DNA of 64,000 nt from Leptodactylus fallax (lineage: Eukaryota > Chordata > Amphibia > Anura > Leptodactylidae), in contig CAMRHE010000157.1 in NCBI GenBank assembly GCA_947044405.1, forward strand, positions 1,324,501 to 1,388,500, read 5' to 3'. Under the pieces are notes generated by a model. The model made no database searches. It saw only the letters and a list, made by a program, of their open reading frames with translations, and was not told the DNA's origin. A program made the translations under genes and the position numbers. This document shows, piece by piece, positions 1 through 10,752 of this stretch. Positions within the stretch are counted from its first letter, which is position 1; each line of letters starts with the position of its first letter.

Positions 1-156
1 GAAAATAAGACACCCCCGAAAGTAAAGCATAGGAGAGGTTTCAGAGAATTGACCAATATAAGGCATCCCCCGAAAGTAAGATGTATGTTCCCGAACAGAA
101 CATACGGTATATACGGTATGTGAGGCCGCGGGCCGAACCTCACAATCTCTACTATC

Positions 157-496
157 ATTATACTCCGGGGTCTTTGAAAAGACCCCGGAGTATAATAATC
201 GGAGGCCCAGGGGAGGCGAGGGAACATAAAAAACAATGTACTTACCTCTCCTGCGCTTCTCCAGGCTTCGGGCCTGTTTGGTGACGTCGCAGAAGTCAGC
301 GGACGTCATTTTGCATCGCGACGTCGGGCCCGCGTCACGTGACGCCGGCCTGGTCCAACATTGAAGAAGGCTGAAATAGCCTGGAGTGGACCGGAGCGAG
401 GAACAGGTAAGCAACGTTGTTTTTTTTTATGTTTCTATCCTCCCCTGGGTCTCCGATCATTATACTCTGGGGTCTGAAAAGACCCCAGAGTATAAT
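157..496. promoter_or_regulatory. Divergent promoter-like module with two hairpins, copy 1
   Basis: Seen: a perfect 18-bp stem with a 4-base loop (157-196) and a perfect 17-bp stem with a 4-base loop (459-496), both built on ATTATACTC(C/T)GGGGTCT. Between them is a CpG-rich core (about 283-350) with several GACGTC motifs and one CACGTG. The core is bounded by outward-facing splice-donor-like sites, AGGTAAGT on the minus strand (240-247) and AGGTAAG on the plus strand (405-411). GACGTC and CACGTG are known CRE and E-box cores. A promoter role is inference; no transcript evidence is available. Confidence 0.45.
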
Positions 497-508
497 AATT
501 GTTCATGG

Positions 509-1157
509 GTGGTCCACAATGGGACATATAATAGTGTGTGCAGGGGTCACTATGGGGCAAAATACTCAGTGCAGGGGCCACTATGGGGAATAATACTGTG
601 TGCAGGGGCCACTATGGGATATAATACTGTGTGCAGGGGCCACTATGGGATATAATACTGTGTGCAGGGGCCACTATGGGATATAATACTGTGTGCAGGG
701 GCCACTATGGGACATGATACTGTGTGCAGGGGCCACTATGGGACATGATACTGTGTGCAGGGGCCACTATGGGACATGATACTGTGTGCAGGGGCCACAA
801 TGAGACATATAATAGTGTGTGCAGGGGCCACTATGGGGCAAAATACTCAGTACAGGGGCCACTATGCGGAATAATAGTGTGTGCAGGGGCCACTATGGGG
901 AATGATACTGTGTGCAGGGGCCACTATGGGGAATGATACTGTGTGCAGGGGCCACGATACTGTGTGCAGGGGCCACAAAGGGGCATGATACTGTGTGCAG
1001 GGGCCACTATGGGGCATGATACTGTGTGCAGGGGCCACTATGGGGCATGATACTGTGTGCAGGGGCCACTATGGGACATGATACTGTGTGCAGGGGCCAC
1101 TATGGGACATGATACTGTGTGCAGGGGCCACTATGGGACATGATACTGTGTGCAGGG
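509..1157. repeat. 31-bp minisatellite, copy 1
   Basis: About 20 tandem units of roughly gcaggggccactatgggaca followed by tgatactgtgt. Variants include gggata, gggaat and ggggca in the unit body, and one unit is shortened (about 946-975). Short open frames here are translations of the repeat. The array lies immediately right of the second hairpin. Confidence 0.95.
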
Positions 1158-1533
1158 AAATTAATGGTTTGGATTGTTATGATGATGTCCTAGAAGATGA
1201 TGACATAACTGTCATTGAATAAATTTTACTTTCTATTCGTACCGTAAATATTGGTAAATGTACAATACTGTTAATTGTTGTACATGGAAATAATGGTACG
1301 GTAGTAGTAAGAAATTCTTGATAGGATTCACAGTTTGTCTGGTTATGCTGGATTGTGATGACAACTACTGTACAGTACCGTATATAATAAATGTTCATTT
1401 TTTTTGTTCAGCAATAAATGTGAATTCTTCTTCATTGAAAAAGAAATAAGACATCCCCTGAAAATAAGACACAGCACATCTTTGGGAGCAAAAATTAATA
1501 TAAGACGCTGTCTTATTTTCGGGAAACAGGGTA

Positions 1534-1885
1534 TATTTTGGATTGCCCACTCATATTGGGTTTTTGGAGAGAGGTCAGGGCAGTGACAGAGGCTCTCTTT
1601 CTCCAGAGGGTCCCGTTAGACCCGCTGATTTACCTCCTTGGCCTCCCTCCTAAACACTTTAGCAGGGCACCGTCCTGCCTTTTCCTTCATCTCTGTGTGG
1701 CTGCGAAGACTCTTATAGCGCGTAATTGGAGGTCGGTGTCCCCGCCTTCAGGGCCGGATTTACTTGGCAGAATGAAGGATATTCGCACCCTTGAACACCT
1801 GACGGCGAGCATTAATAACACTGTGGAGGCGTTCCAGTCTATCTGGTCGCAATGGGATACATATTGCACTCTTCGGGGTCTCTAG
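1534..1885 (+). pseudogene. L1 ORF2 C-terminal end, copy 1
   Basis: The conceptual product starts DCPLILGFWREV and ends CTLRGL-stop at 1883-1885. It is the segment after the nested DNA element of the L1 ORF2 C-terminal region; the segment before it lies outside the window. See 22048-27123 for the two halves. It is a remnant with no catalytic domain. Confidence 0.75.
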
Positions 1886-2172
1886 GTTGCTGACAGGTTA
1901 TCTAGTCGTCTCCCTTTTGGTATTATTCCCTCTTGTTTTTCCCTACTTGTCTGTCTCCTCCCTGTTTTCTCCTCTTTTTGCTTTTTTTTTTCTCTTTTCT
2001 CCTTGTTGCTTTTTATTGTATTTGCCCGATTATTGCTCCTTGTTAACTGATGGGGAGAGGGATAGCAATTATGTCTCTCTTGTTTATCTTTCGACTGAAG
2101 TCTTGCTACCTCCTGTCCTTTTATCAAAATGTTAATAAAAATTACAGTTTATAAAAAAAAAAAAAAAAAAAA
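1886..2172 (+). repeat. L1 3' UTR and poly(A) tail, copy 1
   Basis: A pyrimidine-rich 3' UTR follows the ORF2 stop. It contains AATAAA-like sequence (gttaataaaaatt) just before a run of about 20 A. The tail abuts the 15-bp target-site duplication AGAGTCTCTCCATCC at 2173-2187, as expected for target-primed reverse transcription. Confidence 0.85.
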
Positions 2173-2187
2173 AGAGTCTCTCCATCC

Positions 2188-3229
2188 AGTGTCCTGGATT
2201 CTGCCACCTTGCCTAATTAAATGAGATATGGTGACTTCATACAGTATGTAGTGTCTGCTATGCAACAGGAAACCACACAAACATGCAGTTTGGCCGCAAA
2301 TCAGTGTGTTCTTCAAAGTAATTGTTAATGTCTACTGTTTACCTGATAAACTATGTGGTCGGTCATTTAAAAAGTGCAACGATATGCTGTAGAACACTGC
2401 AAGGTTTTCAGCTGCACCTCAGTCACTACATATCAACTTACTCTAATACCATGAAGCCATAATGTTAAAATCACTGTCAAAAGATATGCAGTATTTTTCA
2501 GGTAAATTGAAAAACATTGATTATATTGTGACATTGGCACCTGTCGCGGAATGGGACATATTAGGCAGCACGTAATCAGTTACTACATGAAATGATGTAC
2601 TCAAAGCAAAAAAAAAAGAAAAAAAATCCAGCATAAGGACCAAATTGTAATGGCTGGATGACTGGCTTAGATCATCATTACCACAAAAAGCCTAAAACTG
2701 ACGATTAGGTTATGGATTCTCAAGGCTCGATGATGGCTAGCTTATCTGGTCCCACAAAAGAGCAACTGTATCAGAAACTGCTGAAAAAAAATTAAGCTGG
2801 TTATGACAGAAAGGTGCAAAACCTTACAGTGCATTGTAGATTGCTGTATATGGTCTGTGCAGCTGCAGCATGGTCAATACTACATTTCATGCAGTAAGCC
2901 TAATCAGCAAAAAACAACAGTACGTACTGACAGGGCCGCTTTAACCATAGGGCCAACAATGCACTTACACCGAGCCCTATGGTAGCAGGAGTCCCATTGG
3001 GACAGCGGGACAGTCCTGCATATGCTGTCCCACCATTCTGGGCTGCCCCAGTTGCATTCAATGATGAAGCAGGAAGCCATTCGCTCCCTGCTTCACCATT
3101 CTTCCCCATCTCTTCCCCGGGAGCTGCAGGTGCGATGTGATGACATCATTTACATCGTGTCTGCAGCTCCCTGAAGACTCTGACCCGAGACAGAATAGGA
3201 GAGGGACAGTAAACTGTGGGGGCAACTAC
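2188..3229. other. Non-coding left part of A1
   Basis: I see no gene. The short open frames lack codon structure or recognisable motifs. The interval begins gtgtcctggattctgccacc, directly after the L1 target-site duplication. The same sequence opens A2 (13484), A3 (27426) and A4 (34680). Confidence 0.6.
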
Positions 3230-3501
3230 AGGGCTAGGAAGATGACCTTGGATTCACTTTAAAGATGATAATCTCCACTTTAAAATGATACCAAGATCAT
3301 CATGATAGCCCTTACAGATCGAGAGTGATTCGCTGGTGAAAATGATGTTCGGCATTGAGATCCCAATGCAGATCTCAATTCCCAACAACATTTTTAACAG
3401 TGAATTGCTCTGAATCTGTAAGGACTATCATGATGATCTTGGTATCATCTCATCTGAGATTTTCATATTGAAAATTAATCCAAGGTCATCTTCATAACCC
3501 T
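3230..3501. repeat. Fold-back repeat in A1
   Basis: Inverted repeats: outer arms agggctaggaagatgacctt and its near complement ending ccaaggtcatcttcataaccct, and inner arms around ccaagatcatcatgatag / ctatcatgatgatcttgg. The loop is about 55 bp. No coding capacity. It looks like a MITE or palindromic derivative; the superfamily is unknown. Copies lie at 14525, 28469 and 35722. Confidence 0.75.
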
Positions 3502-5441
3502 AACGGATCCTGAGATATGGGACTCTAAAGTGTTCCCCCCACCTCAGGCAGCATCTTAGAGCTGCATGAAGGAGGAAGGAGGGGAAGGAGCAGAGCTTCA
3601 GACTGCAGAGACACATTGTCTGTGCATAACCTGTATGTGACCCGAGGGGGAGGGGTAGCATGGACTTCTGTCCATGTTATCACCTTTCCTATCAATCACA
3701 GAGCATACTAAACTTTTGCTCTCTGATTGTCACATAGAGGGATAATGTAATACCCCTCTGAGCCTAGGCAGAGGGGTATTCTTCTGTGATACCCCTCTGA
3801 ACATAACCAGGAAGTTTACTTGCGCTGTGACCCAGACGTTTACCATAGTCCAGATCGCAGCGCCAAAAGAGTTGCACCAAACACTTCCACAACACATACA
3901 CAAAGTCATCAATAAAGTTTACATTTCTTCGTTGTCCCTGTCCTGTCCAGGCCTGATCCTTATAGAGTAAAATACTCCGAACGCCTTTCTAGCAATATCC
4001 ATTATATGCTAAAATAACAGCAATAACGATTACTAGAGATGAACATATAAAACATTTCTGACAGGCGGAAAAGTTCTATTAGTTAGATAACACATTTTCA
4101 CCCATTGAATATCACCATATAAAATCCCAGTTTTTGTCAGCTTTCGGATGGGTGTAATAGCGGGTGCTGATGGGGGGCTCTCTTATGAAACCTTTGCATT
4201 GGGCCCACAATGTGTAAAAATGGCCCTGCGTACTGATACATTTCCTGCAGTAAGCTTGGGGTGCAAAATAAACAGTAATAGAACCTGTTCTAAGTTTTGC
4301 CCTGGGCTCACAGCCCCCTACACGGAACCGTGATAATACACAGTCATGTGTATGGGGTCATAGAAAATAATGGGTCGGTGTACTAGCAGTTCAAAACATG
4401 GCTAGCACACTAACAAATCCCAAATTTGTGTGCATGAAGCCAAATGCTAAGTTAACATTTCCTTTTTTACAGTCCACTTCTCTCATCTTACATAGGATGA
4501 AAGCAATATACTTAAACCATGCAGCACTGTGTGGTAAAAATGATCTGTATTCTGTGGGTCAGTACGATCACGGCTATACCATATTTATATAGTATTTGTA
4601 ATGTTTTGATACCTTTCAAAAAATGAAAAACTTTGCAAAATAGAAAAAAATGTTTCTGTCGCCATGTTCTGACACTTGTAACTTTTTCAAATTTACAAGT
4701 ATGGAGCTGGATATGGCGTCTTTTTATGCAGGACAAAATTACGTTTTTAGTGATACAATTTGGGTGAAGGTCTGATCGTTTGATCACTTTTTATTCAATT
4801 TTTTTTTAGGAGGTTTACGCCGTTCACCGTATGGGATAAATATTTTAATAGTTCAGGCATTGTTGTGCAAGGGGACACCTAAAGTGTTTATGTGATTTAG
4901 GGAAAGGGGGGTGATTTCAATGTTTGTGTTTTTTTAATACTTTTAGAAACTCTTTATTTTCTTCTTTTACTTTTATGTTCAGACCCCCTAGGAACCTTGA
5001 ACCCTAGGGGTTGTGTGAATCTAGCCTTATCGGACACATACTTTTTTCAACAAAAACTAATTTATTTATAATAATTAAAATTATAAGGTAAATTATTTAA
5101 TTAGGCCAAAACCCCTGACTTAGGAAGAGTCATTCACCAGCACTCAAGAGAGGAAAAACCCCTGTGGAGGAAACCTCTGGGGAACCATGGCTGATGGACT
5201 GTCCTTCTCTCTGGGCATTAAGAGGCTGTAGAAAACAAACAGTAACTGTTATTGCAGGCAATGTTGCCTTTGCTGAGATTATTGAGCAGAAACTCAATAC
5301 TTAAGACCCTTTTACAGGGCCCTGTAATCAGGACAATGAGTATTCATATCAGCACTCATTCCTTATTACTGGCCTGTGTAAACAGGGCACCAACCAGCAG
5401 ATAAAAGAGTAAAATCTTGTTTGTTGGCTGATCGGATTTAA
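3502..5441. other. Dispersed-repeat region of A1 without a gene
   Basis: Contains a hairpin (aatacccctctg stem, about 3750-3781) and a stretch (3660-4150) that reappears inverted and diverged at about 56220-56760. It also holds a T/A-rich segment (4590-4965) with wording typical of a dispersed anuran repeat ('tttacgccgttcaccgtatg'). No open frame here resembles a protein I know. Confidence 0.55.
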
Positions 5442-6785
5442 GTTAATGACTGTCCAAAACAACCTTCCTAAGAGTATGTAGTGACTATCCAAGACAGCCT
5501 GCACTAAGGTCAATGTAGTGACTGTCCAAGACATCTTTTACAAGTGTCTATGTATTGACTGTTCAAGACAACCTTCCCAAGTCTATATAATAATAATAAT
5601 ACATTTTATTTATATAGCGCCAACATATTCCGCAGGACTGTACAATTTGTAGGGTTCAAGTACTGACAAAAAAGATACATTACAAAGATACAAAGAAATA
5701 TTCAATTCACACACTGGGACTGAGTGACTGTCCAAGACAGCCTTCTCTAATGTGTATGTAGTAACTGTTCAAAACAACCTTCACCAAGGTCTGTGTAGCG
5801 ACTGTACAAGACACAAAATATCTTCACAAATATCTATGCAATGGCTGTACAAGACAGTCTTCACCAAGATTAATTTAGTGATTGTCCAAGACAGCCTTCC
5901 TTAGTCTATGTAGTGACTGTCTAGGACATCCTTCATAAGTCTATGCAGTGACTGTTCAAGACAGCCTAGTGACTGCCCAAGACAGCCTTCACAAAGTGAC
6001 TGTTAAAGACAGCTTGTGCAGTGACTGTCCAAAACATCTGTATAGTGACTTTCTAAGACAGCCTTACCAAGTCTATGTAGTGACTGTCCAAAAAAGCCTT
6101 CACCATTTTCAATGTAGTGACTGTCCAAAACAAGCCATTAAAAATATCTATTTAGTGACTGTCCAAGACAGCCTTCACAAATGTCTATGTATTGACTGTT
6201 TGAGACAGCCTCCCCAAGTCTCTTTAGTGACTGTCCAAGACAGCCTTCACAAATGTGTATGTAGTAACTGTCTAAAACAGCCTTCACCAGGGTCTGTGTT
6301 GTGACTGTCTAAGATAGCCTTCACAATTATCTCTGTAATGACTGTCCAAAATAGCCTTCACCAAGGTCAATTATGGACTGTCCAGGACAGCCTTCATAAG
6401 TCTATGTAGTGACTGTCCAAGACAGCCTTAACAAGTCTATGCAGTGACTGTCCAAAACAATTTTCACTATGTTCAATGTAGTGACTGTCCAAAACAGCTA
6501 TCAAAAATGTCTATGTAGTGACTGTCCAAGACAGCCTTTCTAAATCTATGCAGCAATTGTTCAAGACAGCCTTCCCATGTCTATGTCCTAGTGACTGTCC
6601 AAGACAGCCTTCACAAAGTCCTAGGTAGTGACTGTCCAAGACATCTATCAAAAATGTCTGCGTAGTGACTGTCCAAGAAAGCCATCAAAAATGTCAGTCT
6701 AGAGACTGTCCAGGACAGCCTTCACTAATGTTTGTATGTAATGACTGTTCAAGACATCCTTCACCAAGGACATCTTGTCTAGTGA
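5442..6785. repeat. ~37-bp degenerate minisatellite in A1
   Basis: Some 30 imperfect units of roughly tagtgactgtccaagacagc followed by cttcacaaatgtctatg, with unit length varying around 36-40 bp. The 118-codon open frame at 5948-6304 (TVQDSLHK-like repeats) is a translation of the array, not a gene. The array is interrupted at about 5582-5734 by a dispersed repeat. Confidence 0.9.
5582..5734. repeat. Dispersed 'ttatatagcgccaacata' repeat inside the minisatellite
   Basis: Starts with a short (ATA)n tract and continues acattttatttatatagcgc through caacatattccgcaggactg. I recognise this as a very common dispersed anuran motif but cannot name the family. The same insertion sits at about 16878, 30823 and 42613, so it predates the oldest A duplication. 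Confidence 0.65.
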
Positions 6786-7035
6786 GTCTTCTCCGGTTTC
6801 TTGCTTATGTTTGTGTCTTTTGTACCATATCGTACTCTCTGCATCCCATCCACGTGATTCTCTGAAAGACATAGTTACAGGATACATTTTTTTTAGTCCA
6901 TGTTATAACTTTATATGTTAATGTATGCGAGAGTGGTTATATAGTATAATATTGTTGTATATGCATCTACAATGCTGTGTACTGAATTAATTAATGGATG
7001 AAATCGAGACTTCGACTATATATCCAAACGGCTAA

Positions 7036-7442
7036 GGGTGGGTTCACACTTGCGCCGGCGCTCTGTCTGCTGCGAATCTGACCTAAATGTCAGAAAACTG
7101 GATAGGGAAAGGTTTGCAACGCTTTGCTTAAAAACCCATTCACTTGAATGGGATTTTAAAGCAATGCGTGGGTGTGCGCTTACCACCTCTGCGCCGCGAA
7201 ACCAGTTTTTTCGTCGGACACAAAGTCCTGCATGTCCGACTTTGATTCCGACGAAAAAAAACTGTCTTGGCGGCGCAGAGAGTGTAAGAGCACACCCGCG
7301 CATTGGTTTAAAAACCCATTCAAGTGAATGGGTTTTTAAGAAAATTGCCGCAAACCTTTCCCTATCCAGTGCCTATCCAGTTTTCCGACATTTAGGTCGG
7401 ATACGCGGCGGATGGAGTGCCGGAGCAAGTGTGAACCCACCC
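7036..7442. mobile_element. Fold-back MITE with TAA duplications (Harbinger-like), A1
   Basis: Ends in gggtgggttcacacttg and its inverse caagtgtgaacccaccc, with TAA on both sides (7033-7035, 7443-7445). Most of its 407 bp fold into long inverted repeats, so open frames appear on both strands without being genes. A 3-bp TAA duplication fits PIF/Harbinger MITEs; that assignment is inference. Confidence 0.75.
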
Positions 7443-7570
7443 TAAGAGATCTAGAAAAGTCTTTTTTGTAAATAAAACATAATCTTTAATAGTGATAAAA
7501 AATAAAATAAATATAGTATATAAACAAACACACTCCTACTGTAAATAAATAGTATTGACTGTATATTTTA

Positions 7571-8181
7571 CAGTGGGGAAAAAAAAGTATTTAGTCAGCC
7601 ACCAATTGTGCAAGTTTTCCCCCTTAAAAAGATGTGGCCGGCCTGTAATTGTCATCATAGGTAGACCTCAACTATGAGAGACAAAATGAGAAAACATATC
7701 TGGAAAATCACATTGTCTGATTTTTTAAGAATTTATTTGCAAATTTTGGTGGAAAATAAGTATTTGGTCAATAACAAAAGTTCATCTCAATACTTTGTTA
7801 TATATGCTTTGTTGGCAATGACAGAGGTCAAACGTTTTCTGTAAGTCTTCACAAGGCTGGCACACACTGTTGCTGGTATGTTGGCCCATTCCTCCATGAT
7901 CTCCTCTAGAGCAGTGATGTTTTGGGGCTATCGCTGGGCAACACGGACTTTCAACTCCCTCCAAAGGTTTTCTATGGGGTTGAGATCTGGAGACTGGCTA
8001 GGCCACTCCAGGATTTTGAAATGCTTCTTACGAAGCCACTCCTTCATTGCCCTGGCGGTGTGCTTGGGATCATTGTCATGCTGAAAGACCCAGCCACGTT
8101 TCATCTTCAATGCCTTTGCTGATGGAAGGAGGTTTGCACTCAAAATCTCACTATACATGGCCCCATTCATTCTTTCATGTA
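7571..8181 (-). mobile_element. Truncated Tc1 transposon, A1
   Basis: The terminus cagtggggaaaaaaaagtat follows TA (7569-7570). Homology to the fuller element at 37265-38853 stops abruptly near 8181, so the 5' half of the transposase gene and the other terminal repeat are missing. It inserted into the palindromic element preserved uninterrupted at 44197-44906. Confidence 0.88.
7790..8181 (-). pseudogene. Tc1 transposase C-terminal fragment, A1
   Basis: Minus-strand product runs [15 protein letters not shown], then [11 protein letters not shown] (second catalytic Asp) and [11 protein letters not shown] (catalytic Glu), up to a stop at 7928-7930. The same frame then continues [14 protein letters not shown] to TKY-stop near 7790. 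The first catalytic Asp and both DNA-binding helix-turn-helix motifs are gone. A dead fragment of a DD34E transposase. Confidence 0.85.
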
Positions 8182-8642
8182 GCAGAAAGGGGAGGAAAAT
8201 TATACCAAAGTAAATTATAGCTAAAGGCTAGAATGGTGAAAGGTTAAAACAGATATTTAAAGTTCCTTCCAGAATGTAAAAAAATGTATAAATATTCCTT
8301 TAAGGTACTAATTCCAAATTAAACTGAAGGGTTAAAAGTCATTCTTGCCTTCAATATTGCTGCAAGGCATGGATACACATGTATAGGCTGCATTGTTCCA
8401 CAACATACCATATGACGGCCATCAGTGTTAGCAGATTGCATGCTCCTACAGCAAAAAAATGTCAAAAAGTGAAAGTTGAACTCACTCATGACTATACAAA
8501 AAATGTAGTCATTTACAGGAGGTAATAATTTGTTAAATATAATCTATTATTGCTTTATATCCACCATGCTGGGATTACTGATGAAATCCAATGATTTATC
8601 CTAAGGGTACATCAGCAATTAAAACGTTCCGGAAAACCTCTC
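8182..8642. other. Unclassified spacer in A1
   Basis: AT-rich sequence between the broken edge of the Tc1 and the first right-hand MITE. I see no gene, no clear inverted repeat and no tandem repeat. It recurs in A2 and A3 but not in A4, whose similarity ends before this point. Confidence 0.5.
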
Positions 8643-8645
8643 TAA

Positions 8646-8865
8646 GGCTGGGCCCCACGTTGCGGAAACACAGCTTTTTTTGTTGTTGCAGATTTTGTTG
8701 CGTTTTTATGAGCCAAAGCCAGGAATGGATTGAACAAAAGGTAGAAGTAGAAGAACTTCCTAGATATTTCCCATTCCTTTTGTAGCCATTCTTGGCTTTG
8801 GCTCAAAAAAGCGCAGCAAAATCTGCAACAAAAAAGCTGTGTTTCCACAACGTGTGGCCTCAGCC
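8646..8865. mobile_element. MITE 'ggctgggccccacgttgcgg', A1
   Basis: A 220-bp palindrome with ends ggctgggccccacgttgcgg and ccacaacgtgtggcctcagcc, flanked by TAA (8643-8645 and 8866-8868). Internal arms contain ttttgagccaaagccagga-type sequence in both orientations. No coding capacity. Copies at 19946 and 33887. Confidence 0.75.
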
Positions 8866-8874
8866 TAAGGCTAA

Positions 8875-9414
8875 GGCCCCACATTGCGGAAATGCAGAGT
8901 TTTTCCTGTTGCAGAAGTGCAGCAGAAAAAAACACTGTGTTTTACAGTACCAGCAGAGTGAATGAAATTCTGGCTAATCCAATCCATACATTGTGGAAAG
9001 AAAAGATGTGGTGGAAAAGCTGCGTTTTCAAAAACACACACATTTTTGAAAAAAACGTAGCGTGTCAATTTTACCTGCGGAAACGCCCACGTTTATCCTA
9101 TTGATTTAATAAAGGAAGAAAAAACGCAGAGAAAAACACAGCAAAAAACGCAATGAAAAACACTGCGGCGATAAACGTGATGCATTTCCTCTGCATTTTT
9201 TTTTCCACAGTATTTTTTAGCTGCTTTCCTCAGGAAATGCAGCTTTTTTGTTGCAGATTTTGCTGTGGTTTTTTGAGCCAAATCCAGGAATGGATTGAGC
9301 AGAAGGTAGAAATATATACCTTCCCAATCCATTTGTAGCCATTCTTGGCCTTGGCTCAAGAAACCGCAGGAAAATCTGTAACAAAGAAAAGCAGCGTTTC
9401 CACAACGTGGGGCC
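8875..9414. mobile_element. Second, composite MITE of the same group, A1
   Basis: Starts ggccccacattgcggaaatg after TAA and ends ccacaacgtggggcc before TTA. It contains a further inverted-repeat unit (about 9220-9414), so it is probably one MITE nested in, or fused to, another. No gene. Copies at 20174 and 34115. Confidence 0.65.
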
Positions 9415-9439
9415 TTAGACTAATAGAGTCTCTCCATCC

Positions 9440-9906
9440 GGGGGGCGTGGCCTATGCGTGCATGGAGTAGGACGTGTGCTGCTCCTGCTCTGCTCCAGCG
9501 CTGCTTTCCGTGTACCCTGGCTCCCGTTAATATGCCCCTGCCTAGGAAGGCAAGGAAGAGGGGGGTCCCCAGCACCACCGGACCCGCTGACCGCCCGGTC
9601 TGAACCACCCTGGATAAATATATAGCGCGACCGGCCGGCGCGCTTACTCAGCCTGCCACACGGGCGCAGCCATCTTGGCTTTTCTCGCGGCTCTCTTACT
9701 CTCCGCAGCCGCCGACAGCAGTCACAACGGAGCCTCCTCCATCTGCTCCCTCGGGCGCCGGGCGCTCAGGGAAGAAGACTAAGGCCCCAGCGACCGGCTC
9801 CCCAGCCTCAGAACTGAACACCATGGAACTGGGGGGGGACCTGAAACGGGCCCCAGCACCCCCTCGGCCTCGCCTGATCCACCAGCTGTGAGTACAGGAC
9901 ATTCAG
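9440..9906 (+). other. L1 5' region, copy 2
   Basis: GC-rich sequence opening gggggcgtggcctatgcgtg. A short frame from ATG near 9532 (MPLPRKARKRGVPSTTG) is basic like an L1 ORF1 start but stops after 23 codons. I cannot tell whether it is the true ORF1 start disrupted by a deletion or 5' UTR. Confidence 0.5.
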
Positions 9907-10752
9907 GTGCTCCCCCTGGCAGGCTCTCTACAACCCCTCCTGCTCCAGATCCTGCCTCTCCCTTGGGCCCCCCCACAGCTGTCCCCTGCCCCTCCCCAGC
10001 TTCAGCACCTCACGCTGGCTCGTGGGGCTGAGGACTCAGACTCAGGTATCCCAGAGGCCCTGCTTCCTCTAGCTGCACAGGACGGCGACAGCATGCCTCC
10101 TACCCCACCCCTGCTAGCATCTCAGGCCTCAGCTTTGGATTTCTCACAAGGTCCTCCACAGTGGCAGCCTTTCCTCTCTCAGATTCTCAATAAGCAAGAT
10201 TTCAAATTGTTGATTGCTGAAGTGACTGAGACTTTCCGCTCTGAAATATCTGTTCTGCGTACTGACCTCCACTCTATTGCTACTAGGGTTGAAACCCTAG
10301 AGGAGGACCATGACACTACTAGGGTATATGTTGGGCAGCTTCATGACGCTACTTCTGCACAGGCTGCAACGCTGCGTGAGGTGCAGCGCCACTTGGAGGA
10401 CATTGATAATAGAGGCAGGCGCAATAATATTAGGATTAAGGGCCTACCCAAGGCTACAAATGATGAGGATCTCCACGCTACGCTTGAGGTAATATTTAAC
10501 AACGTCCTTCAGGAACCTCCGGCTCACAAGATTAAGCTGGACAGAGCGCACCGTGCCCTCTGACCTAAGAACCTCTCCTCTACCCCACGAGATGTGACCT
10601 GCTGTGTCCATGACTTCACTACCAAGGAGGCTATCATGGCAAGGGCCCATTCCATGACGGATATAGACTTTGGAGGCGTCAAAATACAGCTTTTTCAAGA
10701 CCTCTCTATCCTTACACTATTCTGTACAACCCCCTGCTTCCGGAAGGCATGA
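9907..10752 (+). pseudogene. L1 ORF1 remnant with premature stop (copy 2)
   Basis: Same frame as the open copy at 21206-22051: a Pro/Ala-rich start, a predicted coiled coil (roughly residues 95-165, including LRTDLHSIATRVETLEEDHD), then the RRM-like RRNNIRIKGLPKATNDED typical of L1 ORF1 RNA-binding proteins. Here TGA at 10561-10563 replaces the CGA of the other copy and cuts the frame after 218 codons. No in-frame ATG opens the frame (it begins at GTG after a stop), so it was probably broken before the tandem duplication. Confidence 0.8.

Larger units (their letters stand above)
1..1531. mobile_element. Non-autonomous DNA transposon nested in L1, copy 1 (left tip cut off)
   Basis: Same element as 11284-12826; base 1 here corresponds to base 11296 there, so about 12 bases of the left terminus lie outside the window. 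The right terminus reads cttattttcgggaaacaggg followed by TA. The inside holds two inverted hairpin modules, a 31-bp minisatellite and an AT-rich tail with no credible coding sequence. No transposase is present, so movement would need enzyme from elsewhere. Confidence 0.8.
2188..9424. repeat. Tandem block A, copy A1
   Basis: A 7.2 kb block that recurs almost unchanged at 13484-20723 and 27426-34664, and in diverged form at 34680-44310. In order it holds non-coding sequence, a ~270-bp fold-back (3230), dispersed AT-rich repeat sequence (~4590-4965), a ~37-bp minisatellite (5442), a TAA-flanked MITE (7036), a truncated Tc1 (7571), unclassified spacer and two MITEs (8646, 8875). No host gene is visible. 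Confidence 0.93.

Noticed and set aside
157..196. Strong hairpin as a bacterial-type terminator
   Set aside because: The window is eukaryotic; the hairpin lacks a T-run and recurs as part of a transposon module.
509..1157. Regular short repeats resembling a CRISPR array
   Set aside because: Units are directly adjacent with no unique spacers, no cas genes are nearby, and the surroundings are vertebrate transposons. It is a minisatellite.
5948..6304. 118-codon open frame with TVQDSLHK-like repeats as a possible repeat protein
   Set aside because: It follows the ~37-bp DNA minisatellite. Unit length is not a multiple of three and varies, and neighbouring units have stops, so the frame is a by-product.
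7016..7445. 95- and 135-codon open frames on both strands
   Set aside because: They lie within the inverted repeats of a MITE and change with homopolymer length between copies, so they are not conserved as coding sequence.
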